Assembly: GCA_017163975.1 (NCBI GenBank)
Contig: JAFFSR010000251.1
Coordinates: 7,626,001 to 7,690,000 of the forward strand
Source of the DNA: Anastatus disparis
Taxonomy: Eukaryota > Arthropoda > Insecta > Hymenoptera > Eupelmidae
Length of the DNA stretch: 64,000 nucleotides
Direction of reading: 5' to 3'
In this document: in pieces, positions 25,802 through 38,817 of the stretch
Numbering within the stretch: position 1 is the first letter of the stretch
How the letters are laid out: the number at the start of each line of letters is the position of its first letter
The notes under the pieces: model-generated
Databases searched by the model: none
What the model was told of the DNA's origin: nothing
Seen by the model: the letters and a program-made list of their open reading frames with translations, nothing else
Position numbers and translations under genes: made by a program

Positions 25802-28800
25802 TCTTTTTCTTATGAATTAATTATTAATTTTATTTTTTTTACAATACAACAAATTTTAAAATGTTTGAAACTTTCAATAAAGTTTTCATTATATATAAGA
25901 AGTAATTAGTTTGTTGTTACTGTAATTGAAAAAAAAGGACATGAAAACCACAAACTTGTGCAGGAACAAATGAAGTAAAACGTTGCAAATTTCTCGTAAC
26001 AATGCATAATGACGCGTTAAAAATTCAATTACATCGAAAAAACACGTCGATTACAAGAGCCTTTAAGCATACGCATTATAAAATATCCACAAAAGCCAAG
26101 CGTATTTACTCATACTATGCATGCACATGCATATATTGTTGTAGTTGTTACGGTATGAGTCTCATTGCATTTTCTCTGTGTATGCATACACACCCTATAC
26201 AACCTTCTTTACAACTAAACACTCTCATCCAGTATTACGTTGTACATGTATACATATACATACAAAAGTAGGATAATGAAATCTCCTTCCGCTCTTATTG
26301 CGCGAGCGCGTGTTTATGTATGAAGCAAGCTTTGCGCTTGATTGATTAAACGTCCTTCCGAATAAGCTTGAAGTTCCGTTTCATTAAAAGTCTTGAGTTT
26401 ATACAAACGTTGTAATGTTTATGATGAGATTTACAATAATGCAAAAAATTTATATACTTTTTGGAATCATTATTAGGAAATTAATTTTATTATATTCTTT
26501 GATATATGAAAATTTAAATTAATATTTATATTTGGAATATTTTAATTTTGCTACTCATTTCGATAGTTAAACAAAATTAAAAATCAGATGTTCAAATAAT
26601 TTTATCGATAAATTATTTGAATTGATAATAAAATTTAAATATAATCAACAAAAACGACAATAATAAAAAGATTAAACAAATTATTTATTCAAAATCATTA
26701 TTTTATTCAAAAATTTTTATTTTATTTTTATTTTAATTTAGAAAAATAATTTTTGACTTGAATACAAATATATACAAGTATAGATTCACATGATTCATGA
26801 AGAACGGTAAATCGAATTTTGATGATCAATTAAGATTTATTTCTCATCGTAGAAATAACATGCGTAACATGACTATTAAAAAACTTTGTCATTTCATTTA
26901 ATGAAATCTTTGAAATTACTAATAATTAGAATTCTAAGAATACGTATTGAAAAAGTAACTTTTTTTCTCTAGAATTGTAATGCCAAACAATTTTTAAATC
27001 AACAGCCTAATTTCAAAAGAAATAATTAATTTCAATTCAACAAATTTTTTTCCATAAACATTAATTATATCTAATTATACTCAAATAGTACTTTCATCAT
27101 TATTTAAAAATTATATAATGAAACATCGAAAAAAAACACACAATTCGACTACTGTGGAATAACGTGAGAATGAGTTAGAGATGAAAACAAGAAAATTAAT
27201 AGCTAGACCGTATACCGATATATAGATTATTCGCCACGATAAAGCTAAAAACTATTTTTTTTCTCTTCTTTAAAGGTTTAAATAAAAGAGAGCGCCCCAT
27301 GTCCATGTCGAAGTTTTATCTTAAAAATGCCAAGATAAATCCTGTACATATATCCCTTTGATTAGCTTTATCTTTGGTTACAAACTCCTTAAAGATTTTA
27401 ACTTACCATCCATACAAAAAAAAATCGCTCATTGTTACAAAAGAAAAAGATTTTTCGAAAAAAAATGTCTTGGTAAATTTATATAAATTATAAAACTTTT
27501 TTTTCATTGACGCAATGTATCTAACGCATTATACACACACGCAAAAATACACGCACACGCACGCACATGGTCTTGCATGTTTTCACGATAAGGAGTCACC
27601 TGCAATTAAAGTCAGGGGGTCCAATACCAGCAAAAGCAGAAGCAACAGCAGCGAGGAACCCATACGCACACACACGCATAATGGATATTTGACTCCACCT
27701 GCTTCGCTTCGTTATACTCCGTAGGCCTCTCCTTCCTTTTTTTTTTAAATTTTTTTACTTCATTTTTACTCTCTTCTTTTTCTTTCTCTGCCTTTCCTTT
27801 TCTTCTTTTTATTCGCTCACTCTGCAAATGCATCGTATATTCGTCCATATTCGTTTCTTTTTTCTTTTTTAGCTTTAGCTATCTTGCTCTTACTCTCTTT
27901 CGCTTATATGATGAGAAACAAGATACGGCAGGGTCTAAAAGAGATTAGATTAGACAGAGAGGAGGAAACAAGAGAAAGAAGGAAAGGTGACAAGAGAACG
28001 ATATTAGAAGAACCTGCGCGGGTCTATGTGCATGTATGTGTGAATTTGTGTCTGCTTTTTTTATATATCTAAGAATTTTAGTATAAAAGACAAAGCGCAA
28101 AAAATAATTATAGGATATATCTAAGACACATAACGAAATAGATGAGGTTTATAAAAGTAATCAGCAACTTATTAGAAATGATACAAAAATCCATTAACAA
28201 AATTAATTAAGTATATGGAGATAAAAAAGAAAGAAGATATTGGCTACTAGTTAAATAACTTATTATCGATATCTCTATATATGTATGTATCATATATGCA
28301 TAAGACATATAATTGTTATAACGTAATTTATACTATACAAGATGTTGCTTCAATAGAATTTAGATTGCGTTAAGGTGTATGATAGTATTACAAACTGATT
28401 AAAATGCAAATTAAGCTTCAAGATAATACAATGTTTTACTTATTTTACGATGAAGTTGACTTAAGCTGAAATTAAAGTGTTTAATATAATATTAGCTTTC
28501 CTTATTTTTACAAGCTGATTAATTTATCCTTGTATTATTATTTTCAGGTAATTTAATCTAGGTATACTTATTAGATGATAAAATACATATTTTTGATTAA
28601 ATAAATTTATTTTTTATACAATTGTAATAATAACCCTTATACAATTGTAATAATTACAATTATTGAAGACTAGTTGATTCATAATATTATCTTTTTACAA
28701 TCATGAAGATCAGAAGCTTAATAAAAAAATTTACATTGATTTAAGTAAATTTTTAAACAATGAAATTGTAATCGGCTGCTTATCGATTAAAAGGCACGAT

Positions 28801-29622
28801 CGCACCTCGATGACAAATTTTATAACACGTTAGTCTTATTATATTGTATGAAAAAATTTTGAGTGAAATATCTATTATATTGTATAGCGTACGCTTTATA
28901 TGTAACATTTTCAAGTACAATAATTCCAATTAAAATACAAAATATCACACAACACTTTATTAGAAACAAGTAGTTGTTGGGAATGCTTAAAACCAAATAC
29001 GCAAATGTCAAGTGTATGCCGACAAGAGTGAATAATAGGCAAGGTCAAGAAATGCACAATCAGTTCATATACGCTTCTATTATATTTATATATATGCATA
29101 CACACATATACATACATATATTTAGCTTTAGCTATTATTAATTCATTAAGGTTGACCAAACAACGAGCATTCCACTCGACATCGAAGAAAACTTGACAAT
29201 TGTGATAGCTACCAAAGAGAATTTCCATATATGTTATACAACAAAATATACATGCATACACGTCTAGTTAACAAGTATTAATTTAATTGACTACATGCAT
29301 CTCTTCTGATACTTACGGAGCCATGTACACACGCGCGTCTACACATATTTCATAATATTGATTGTTTTAAAATAGAATATGTGCTTTCTTGAAAATTTTG
29401 TTTTACTGGATTAAAATAACAAATTTTGATCCAATAATGTTATTTGAATAAATTTTAATAAACCTATTACCTTTCCCCATAAAAATACACAGCTAATATA
29501 AAAATATTATTTTTTATAATATAATTGAAAGTTAAATTAACGGATACTCATGAATACACAGATTTATCAGTAATAGAATATTCTTCAGTCTTTGAATTCA
29601 TATAATAATAATAGCAAGCGAT
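25802..29622. other. AT-rich non-coding DNA with CA/CG repeat patch
   Basis: A CA/CG dinucleotide patch lies at about 27531-27568. A GC-richer patch with CAGCAGC-type words lies at about 27590-27725, followed by a T/C-rich tract to about 27870. Short ORFs on both strands across 27515-28072 are repeat-driven. A TACAATTGTAATAA word is duplicated at 28617-28630 and 28641-28654. No gene recognised. Confidence 0.5.
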
Positions 29623-30165
29623 TTTTCGCGCTTGCTTGCCACGTCGTCGTCTTTCTTTTCATTTAACGAAACTCAATAGCCTTCTCTCGTTCATTCGAAA
29701 TGAAAAGAGACGAGAGAAAGAGAGAGAGGAAGTGAGAAAGAGAGTATAATGCTCTTGGTTGGACTATACGTGCCCAGCAATCGGAACGAATTCTAATCTG
29801 GGCACTCTCCGATGATTAAATTCCAATCTCCGCGTATTCACCTTTGAAACGCGAGAATACGAGAGATAGAATGAAAGAGAAAGAGAAAGACTATGGAAAT
29901 AAAGGGCCCCTGCCTATACTAGCTTTTCGCCGCACATTCCGCGAAACTGCAAATCTCAAACCTTCTCCTCTCTCTCTCCTCGCTCTGTATATGCGAGATC
30001 TTTCTCGCAAACTCGCTTACTTTATGAGAATTTAGTCTAACGGTTGTAGGTTACAGCTGCAAGAAACGAGAATAATAGATGAAAGATGATGGATGCTTTA
30101 AGATTAGATATTACGCCGAGTAGCCACCTCTTTTTTTTCGACTGTTTTGACGAGGTAGGCGGCTC
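29623..30165. promoter_or_regulatory. GC-richer island with four stem-loops, possible promoter or untranslated exon
   Basis: This 0.5-kb region is clearly less AT-rich than its flanks. It has hairpins at 29623-29646 (AGCAAGCG with CGCTTGCT, perfect), 29770-29805 (GTGCCCAG with CTGGGCAC, perfect), 29992-30009 (TGCGAGA with TCTCGCA, perfect, 4-nt loop) and 30118-30165 (imperfect, ACCTC with GAGGT and flanking GC pairs). GA-rich tracts lie at about 29715-29745 and 29855-29890, and a CT tract at about 29963-29980. A 63-codon ORF at 29844-30035 is not recognised and may be chance. The features would fit a promoter or structured 5' exon, but nothing proves it. Confidence 0.25.
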
Positions 30166-33100
30166 ATAATACTAGTTTGTTTTTCACGCGAACCTATGAT
30201 TTTCGTACGTTTCTTCGATACAACAATTTTGTGAATTCTTGTTGGATTTCGAAAATTTAATAAGCTAGGCGTTATGTTTTTAGTAAGAGATCGAACTTTC
30301 TGTCTTTGTTAAGAGCATTTATCACTTATATAAAAACGCCGATTACAAAAAGAAAAAAATAACAGCTCCCGCTAGATTTAAGCAAATTTCCTAATAATGA
30401 CAAAATAATTTTATCACCTAATTTTCAAGTGAAATGTGACTTATGTGAATTTTATGAAAAATATGAATTCCAAATCTCATTTTACTTAAAAATTATATGG
30501 TAAAATAATTTTTTCATCATTATAGAATTTACTTATAATACTTATATCTAACATGGGCTGCTATTTTTTTTTGTTATAACTTATGATTTTGATGCGAATG
30601 ATGAAAAACACTATTTAACAAAGGCTCAAAGTTTGGTCTGTTTCTAACCAATTTTCGTATTTCGTAATGTCGACTTACAATCATTTTTTATTACTATATA
30701 CGAAAATCTAACACAATATTATATGTGATAGTTAAAAAACAATAAAAACTTTCTTTTAAATTATTTAAGTAGCGAGCTTAAATATTCATTAATTTTTAAT
30801 AACTAAAGATATAAATTTTTTCATTCACTCATTTTTTCGAAATTGAAAAATAGTTATTATTAGTTACGTTACATCAAATCAATATCTTCTATCTGCATAT
30901 TTTTATCTCAAAAATTTTCTTTGAATAATTTTAATTTAAAAGTAATGATTTTTTATTCTACTCAAAAATAAATTCCATGCATAAATTTTTTAAAAAGTTA
31001 TTATCCTTTATAACATTTAATCTTGCATTAATATTTAATTAAATTATAAAATTTCAAATTTAAAAAAATCTGTATCTTGTAGAGATTAAATTATAAAAAT
31101 TAGAAGACGATGACATCTTGACGTACTGATAAAATCTTATTTTAAAATCGACCAATTAACTATTTATAATTTGTCTGAATCATGTGAAAAGTAAAATAAG
31201 ATTGAAATAATGTTTGCCTGATATTTCAATTTTGCATAATTAATTATGTTTTATAATGAATTTAAAAATAGTCTTTTAGCGTTTATTTTTATACTTTTTT
31301 CCATTAAAAATTATTACTTATTAACACTCTTTTTAACGTCACGCTAATAAATTAACGAATAAATTCTAATCTAATATTGTAAAAGTCATTGTATAATTTA
31401 TGCACAACCCAAACATTATTATCCATCAATAATCTCCACATCTACACGAATTGCTATCCTTAAAAAAAGGAAAACATAATTCCGTCGTAATCAAGTTAAA
31501 AAAAGATCTCTAGTTTTCTATAAAAACGTCTCATAAATAGATACATTACCTCAATACAATAGGAAAACCAATACGAAACTTACAGGACTAAATGAGTAAA
31601 AAGGAAATATAAAGAGAGATAACAGTATGTAGTATGAGGGTGGTGTTTGTACTTTTGTATGTATATACATGCCCAGTGTATAATGCGACCATGCGATAAA
31701 TATATGCGCAATGCTAGCGGATTCCTTGCCTCATTAAGGCGAGCTAAAAGCAAGCTCGCGAGTGCTATACACGCGGGCACACACAATCCAAGCGATGAAA
31801 CTAATTCGAGGAGCTACCGTGAAAATAATTGTTTGCCTTCGTACTTCTCTCTTTTCTCTCTCTCTCTTTCTCTATTTTCTTGGTTTGGTTTAAACAGATG
31901 CTGCTGCTACTGCGGTGCTTTAACCTACAAGGTCTACATAACCGTTTGCGTGCGTAAAGATTCTTTGCAAGGATTTTATTAACTTATTGAGTCACCATTA
32001 GATTAAGGATAATATTTTAATTCTAATGTTTAATTGTAATGTTCATCTAGATTAACCGGTATTTTTTATTCTCATTTTAAAGTATAGAGAGCATAACAAG
32101 ATTTTCTAATAGTATTAAATCATAGTTTAGATCGTAGCATAAAAAAAGAAGTTATTATGATAAAAATCAGGAAAAAAAAGTTTTCTCGATCAACGACCTG
32201 AAAAATCAAAATTTTAAGTAGTACTAAATAATGGTTAAAATCGTTGGCTTTACAAGCAATAAAGATATTATACTCACGATACGAAATGAAAATTTTTTTT
32301 CAACGGATAATATACGAAGGGAGAAATAAAAAAGAAACTTAGATGCTAAGCCCTCCCTCTGTGTTTTAGATTTCTACGAAATAACTTCATTCCCGTGGGC
32401 CGAACGGTTAGAATCTTTTTTAAACGGTTATTCTTTGGACCGCAATCAGGTTTACGCTTACGCACATAATTTATGCATGAAAATGAGAAGATTTTCGATT
32501 ACGGGAAAAGTAAAGGAGAAGAGAAAAGTTACACACTATTTTCTATGAAATTTCCATTTATTTTTTTTATGATTATTGCTGCTTCATAAAATATGATTGA
32601 TCCGTTGTTAAAATATATTTTCAAATAAAATTATATCTATAAATTTGAAGATATAATATTCGGTATATTATATATTTGGATATTCATTTTATTTAAGTTA
32701 GTTTGAAATTATGCATATTAAATAAGCTTATATTAGTTACAATTTAAATTTATGAAATATACTTTGCTAACATCTTTGAATAAACAAAAACTCTCATTAG
32801 TATGGTAATTACGTTTATTTAAACATTTAATTCTGTATCTATTATTTAGAACACGAAAAAAACTTCTAATATTTCGAATAACCTGGAATATAACGAACTA
32901 GATATCTAAATCGATGAAACATTAGTAAACATGTAAATAGTTAGTTCAGAATAAATCATGTAATAAATGTACTGTAATATGTATTTATGGCATCATAAAC
33001 TTTACGAGCGATAAATATTATTGTTATTGGTAATTTACATTTAAATGGTATTTTTTTAACAAAATTCTAATAAATGTTAATAGAATTATCACCTTACTTC

Positions 33101-33930
33101 ATAAATGTTTAATTTAATTTCTAGGCTGCATTTTAGTATACCAAAAACATTATTGATGTGTTTTATTTTTATCATAATCATCATAGAAAGTAAACTTTTT
33201 TAATGCGTTTCGGATGTCTTGACTTGTGTTTGATAAAAAAGTATATAATACCTTTTGGATAATAAAAGTATATAATATGTTTATTTTTTATGAGAACAAA
33301 AATAAAAATAAAATGCTTTTATTTTATAATTTCCGAAAAAGATTAAATTTGGATTTTAGTACTTTGACATCAAATGACCAATCACATTTGATATTCTAAA
33401 AGTTTCATTTCTTCCGCTGATTATTTTACAACAAAGGGATAATAAATAATAAATGATTAAAAAAAAATTTCGTTTCACAATCAATGTTATCAAGAGTACT
33501 AGGATAACCGTGTACCTTATATAAATAGAATGCAATCGGCTAGAAGAGAAAAGAGAAAATCAAGGACCCAACATTGGATGAATAAATAGAAAGAGAAGAG
33601 GTATAGGATCACTTAGCGCGAGCTGATCGTCGAGGGCATTGTAAAGAAGACAATGGTCCAAAAGCTCATTCTGGTTTTCTGGTTTATCCAACGAGAACGA
33701 AAAGTTTAAAACGTGGATGATACGAGAATTAAATCGACAAGAAAGAGAGAGAAATAAAGGAGTTATATCGAGACAGAGAGAAGAGATCAGGGTCTTGTAT
33801 TTCTCAGGATGATAATGATGCAATGATGGGCATAACTTAAATTTCTCGCGTACCATTGATCGATCTCATATACAAAATTTTAGTATATTCCCAGAGAACT
33901 AGTTTCCAATATATGTATGCACATATCTAC
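30166..33930. other. AT-rich non-coding DNA
   Basis: No supportable gene. At 31739-31759 GCGAGCT pairs with AGCTCGC around a 7-nt loop, and a CT tract follows at about 31848-31872. At 33560-33856 a minus-strand ORF of 98 codons is Leu/Ser/Pro-rich and unrecognised. Confidence 0.5.
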
Positions 33931-33949
33931 ATATATATATATATATATA
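33931..33949. repeat. (AT)n microsatellite
   Basis: A short perfect AT run of 19 bases. Confidence 0.9.
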
Positions 33950-35700
33950 CTCGAGGGAATTCGTATGTATGCGATACATGTAGATCGGCTAGACGTATTG
34001 CTGGACTCTAAGCGACAATTTCAGGATTGTACGGTAGATATGTTAAAGCGCATACATGTAGAAAATATTCATTGATATGTGATGATGATTATGTTGCATT
34101 CTTAATTGCTTGTAAATTTCAATATATTAACATTTTTTTATACTTACTGAAATGATTATTTTTTGAATACCAAATACGGTATTTTAAATATGATAATGTA
34201 AGTATAGTTTATACATTATACAATATCAAATCTAACAATGAAAATCGTTGTAATATACAAATAATTAGAGCATAGAAAATAATAGATTAGGATTTTAATA
34301 GTATTATTGTAATACAATGTTACACTATTTCAAAATAATTCATATCAACATCAGAATTTTATATTGTACAAACTATAATCAATAATACCATAGCTAAAGT
34401 TTGAATGATAGTCATAAATATATAAATGGGATATTAAACTTTAATATGATTAAAATTTAATTATAGAATTATAGCAAATTTAACTACAAGTTCGTTAATA
34501 ATTTTAGCCCTATTAACGGAGTTACACTTTGGACTTATCAAGCCAAGATGATGCCGATATATCGATAGAGGCAATAGCAAAATTAATCTTAATAGTCAAA
34601 TGCTGTTATACATACAGCTTGATAACGATGTAAACCCTATTTACTATATACACAAAGACTGTATATACATAAAGGCAATCAAGTCTTAAAGCCAAATCTT
34701 TGGAACCTATAGGTACCTACTTCCCTTGCTCTCCTTTACCTCTTTAACAATTGACTATGCCACTTTAGAGATGGTGTGTGTGTATATATATATGAGATAG
34801 GCTGCAAAGAGAAGAGAATCGATTAAGCTCTAACACACAATCGCATCAGCACAATTAAACATACCCGTAAATTAAGCGTCCGTTCGAAACCAGACAACTA
34901 TACCTTCCATATAATACATCTATAACGTATATGTTCATATATTTATATAGTATATAATACTTCATACCGATAAGTTTGTACACGATTGCACTAACATTGA
35001 ACATAAATGTCATATAGACATTAAGGACCACAATTGTTCCATCTCCCTCTCTCGCTTTCTCTCTTACTTAACCTCAACAATATATACAGTATATAAGCAA
35101 AATAAAGGGGGAAAACGTTATATAATCGATTGTTGTAGCATCGGAGATCAATTATTTCATCTTTGAGAGAAAATGGTGGTTCAGTTATGCTTCAGAAGTT
35201 CAATTTCATATTTGCTAATTGTTATATATTATGTATATAAGCATTGTAATAGCTTCGTTATTTACACTTGTGTTCAATCTCAAAATCTGATATCGAAGTT
35301 TAGAACAATGATCAACCAATTTCCTTAACTACCGGAGTAAAGAGCTTGGATGTATGGATCAACTTAACCTTAAATTGAAATAAGCGTTATTTTAGTATTG
35401 ATTCACAAAATGTTATACTATTTTAGTATTAGTAAACCAGGAACGATCACCGAATTCTTTAATCATTAGTATTCTATAAATTTTTTTTTAAGTAAAATAA
35501 ATATTTAGTTGAAACACTAAATTATATTTAACTTTATGTTGAGACCATGTAATTTACAATGATCTACATAGTTACGAAAATTTGAAGTACCATTCTGTAT
35601 ATTAATTAAATTTGGTTGCCTGATGCAAAATTAGTAAGATATTTTAAAATTACACACTTTTACATTTGATACTTACACCTAAAAATTAACTATATTACTG
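33950..35700. other. AT-rich non-coding DNA
   Basis: No gene recognised. Weak palindromic similarity between about 34200-34230 and 34360-34390 could be a decayed foldback but is not strong enough to call. A TATCGATA word occurs at 34560-34567. Confidence 0.5.
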
Positions 35701-35880
35701 TAGAACCGTTCCTTGGTGGAAATTGAAACGTTTTTTTACCATTTTATGACCAGTAGAAATGGAAACGCTTTTTTTAACATTTTATAGCCATTTCTTTGGC
35801 ATTATTATTACTAATAACCTTAAATTTTTATATACACCATTTTTTATGTTCACATTTCTATCAGAGGTAGTACTGTTCTA
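35701..35880. mobile_element. MITE-like element with TA flanks
   Basis: The left end reads TA then GAACCGTTCC. The right end, reverse complemented, reads TA then GAACAGTACT. The short ends therefore match at 7 of 10 positions, with a TA dinucleotide at both borders, as expected for Tc1/mariner-type insertions. Sub-terminal GAAAT and GAAC words are shared by both arms. Inside the left half, a unit of about 38 bp is imperfectly duplicated in tandem (GAAACGTTTTTTTACC and GAAACGCTTTTTTTAACA contexts, about 35719-35790). No transposase is encoded, so this would be a non-autonomous copy. Confidence 0.45.
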
Positions 35881-36174
35881 AAAACAATGCAAGCAAAATA
35901 ATATTATAATATGTACTATACAGTCGAATAAAGACGAAGATGTAAAGTCGTCTACTGCGGGATCGGAGTTCAATTCATTTGATGTAGAAAAGGAAAGAGT
36001 TTCAATGATACTTCAAAGATTTGTTTTGGCATTTGCAAATTGATACATCTTTTATACTTGTCATAATAACTTGCTAATAAATGTTTCGCTTTATGTAATT
36101 TTTTTTCATTTCATTATTATTCTACGTTTTAAGCAATAAATGCGTAGCTTTCGATAAATATATCACGGAATATT
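35881..36174. other. AT-rich non-coding DNA
   Basis: Nothing recognisable. Confidence 0.6.
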
Positions 36175-36238
36175 ATGCGTATGTGTGCGTATGTGAGTTT
36201 GTGTGTGCGTTTGCGTGTGCGTACGTTTGTACGTGTAA
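36175..36238. repeat. GT/GC alternating purine-pyrimidine tract
   Basis: An imperfect run of TG, CG and TA steps with few interruptions. Alternating purine-pyrimidine sequence of this type can adopt left-handed Z-DNA. Confidence 0.8.
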
Positions 36239-38611
36239 GCTTTACTCTTTAAACCTATCAAATGTTGCGGTTGATTCTGTTTACCTTTCACTTTATACAT
36301 CAGCTTTTTTCTTCCTATTTTCTGTTACACACCTTTCGTAGATCTGGTATATTTGGATACGTTTATTACATGGAAATATGTGTTTCATGTGAAATTGATG
36401 GATCAAAAATGTTTCTGGTTTTGTAAACACGATATGTAGATAGGCGAAACAAAAAATAGAAATAAATATTTGTAGATTCTAGACGAAATATCTGTACTAT
36501 TTTCGTGGTTACATTTATTTTATTTTTTTTTATTCTATTTGTTTAGTAATATTTTAAAAATATATTTTATTGAGAGCTTGTTAAAAAAAAATAAAGCTCA
36601 GAAGTTAAGTGAAATTTTTTTTCAGCTTACCTAACTAACGAATCCATCTGGATGAAAAAATATTTCGATTATATTGAATCATAGATTTTCAAAAATAATG
36701 AAAGTATCTTTATTAGAAAAAGAAATTACTAAAATAGCATCATCATCTAACCATAAAGTCGTTTAATAATTTTACAATATCTAGCAACGATAAGAATAAT
36801 GGAATGAAAAACCACCTAATTATTTACATGAAATGCATTAACATTTAAACTGTAAAAAGAAAGAAAGCATTATCCACCATCTGCTACTGCTTAATTTTCT
36901 TTTACGCATAACCATATCTATTTCATTTGGATGATGTATGCTTATACATAGCGTACACTTTTGGCTATTATAAGAATGAAGTTTATATGCACAAGCGAAC
37001 TTGGTCATTATATCGTATCATAAGCAATCTTGGCTCGTACTTGCTTTATAATGCGCGTAATAATTCCAACAGTAAGCAAGCGAGCAATAAAACTTACCAA
37101 GACTTTCTTTTTTTCGTAAAATCAAGTTTAATGTTAGAGAAGCCTTTTTTTTTTTAATGAACAAAAAATAAAAGATGAAAAGATTTATACGCCACGCGTG
37201 TAAGCATTAAAATAGCAATGAGTAATCGCTGTTATGTAGAATCGATAATTCGATAGACTGAAGTTTTACCTGTATAGTTGAGAATTTAATATTCTTGTAT
37301 GGTTTCTGTGTGCAAACTGATAGAAAATTATGCGTATACTGTTGAGAGTAGGTGTTAAAAGATGAATTACTTATTTTTTATTTTTTATAAGTTTTAAATT
37401 TGAATTTTTATAATCTACTTTCTAGTGAACATTGCATAATATTGATGTGATGAATTATTATTCATATATAAATAATTATGTGCGTGTGTAATTCAAAAAT
37501 ACATAAACACATACGTATATACAGGATCAAGATTCGCTACGTCTGCGTTGTTCATTCTGGGTAATGCTGATAGCCAATAATTTACTCTCGATTCTTTTCT
37601 CATGTCGTAGAATATTTTACTTTCATTGAAATAGACACGTTAAAATAATTTTTAATACAAAATCTTTAAGGTTTTTTTAAGATTACTGATCAACTATGTA
37701 ATAGAAGAGATTATCAAGCTCATATTGATTAATATGAAATTTACCCCTATATTGAGTTTATATCTCTTCCAAAAATGTTTCTTTGTAAATTATTATTTTT
37801 CATATTCTGAAATCAAAAGTTTTTGAAATCTTACTTTAAATTTGCGATTAGTGATTCCAGAAACTTCTATGTACCTAGTACGATGTAAATTTGTTGGTTT
37901 TTTTGAAAATCTAGTCTGCTATATTGGATTTGTCCGTTAATATTTATTGTCTGACCTAAATTTTGTAATTAGCGATTTCTAAAGCTCCCAAGTAACATAT
38001 AAAATCTGGAAAAATTTATAATAAAAATTTTTGGCTCACATTATACATGTGACCTTACCTTGTCAAACCAACATACACCTATAAATGTATGGGTCTAGTA
38101 CAATAATACACTTGAGATAATTTATAACATTTCAAGATCATAATGGAAGATCATAAAAATTTATAAAAATTTAAACTGTTTACGTAAAATCTAAAAATGT
38201 AAATTCTATTTTCGAACATGAGATAATTTTTTTTAAAAGGCTAGAAAATTCATAAATTGCTTTTTACGTTCAAAAACTTTTTTATATTTGACGAATTATA
38301 TTGTGCAGGTACTCATTTCAATTATTACATTATAATCCAAACAATTGTTAAATTCTGAGAAATCAAAAAAATGCATTAATTTCTGATGAAGAAAAAAAAA
38401 TTAATTACATATCTTAAATATTTATATTGATCTTTTCGTTTTTTTTAATCTGTTACTAATTTAAAATGACAAAATTAAATAATTTACTATTGTAGCGTTT
38501 ACACAATTTGTTGCTTTCTGAAAAATAAAGTTTTGTTAGACACATAATGACTGAAAAAGTATATAAATTATAAATCGAAAATAATTCAATATTATGAATA
38601 GCATGATTAGA
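36239..38611. other. AT-rich non-coding DNA
   Basis: No gene, RNA or repeat family recognised. A 76-codon ORF at 36927-37157 is Asn/Ser/Lys-mixed but unrecognised and unsupported. Confidence 0.55.
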
Positions 38612-38817
38612 GATCGTCAGTGGCTCATTTGGTAGAACGATGGACTCATAATCTCGAGGACTCGAGTTCGAATCCCGTTCTTAGCGACCGATTGAGATAA
38701 GCACCACTGTATACGATACATGTGCTTTCTTAACAAAAACATTGATGATCTCCGTCGCTAATTAGCATCGTAATGATAACATTAATGCAGTGACGTTAAA
38801 TAAAATTTAAAAAAAAA
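38612..38817 (+). mobile_element. tRNA-derived SINE, copy 3 (subtype B)
   Basis: The A box TGGCTCATTTGG is at 38621 and the B-box region reads GAGTTCGAATCCCG. The anticodon-loop equivalent CTCATAA matches a Met-type CAT anticodon, although the parental tRNA is uncertain. The body has AAGCACCACTGTATACG and ATACATGTGCTTTC (intact stem-loop), then TCCGTCGCTAATTAGCATCG, TAATGATAACATTAATGC and TGACGTTAAATAAA. It ends in an A-rich tail at 38809-38817. Right of the tail the flank (TTATAGAG) loosely resembles the left flank (ATTAGAG), possibly a decayed target-site duplication. Confidence 0.88.

Noticed and set aside
28264..28271. TATCGATA (DRE-like) motif here and at 34560-34567
   Set aside because: About two to three such 8-mers are expected by chance in 64 kb of this composition, and no promoter context is visible.
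33560..33856. 98-codon minus-strand ORF
   Set aside because: Leu/Ser/Pro-rich reading of a GA-rich tract, with no domain, start context or splice support.
34200..34500. Possible third MITE from weak inverted similarity
   Set aside because: Matches are short and AT-only, with no defined ends.
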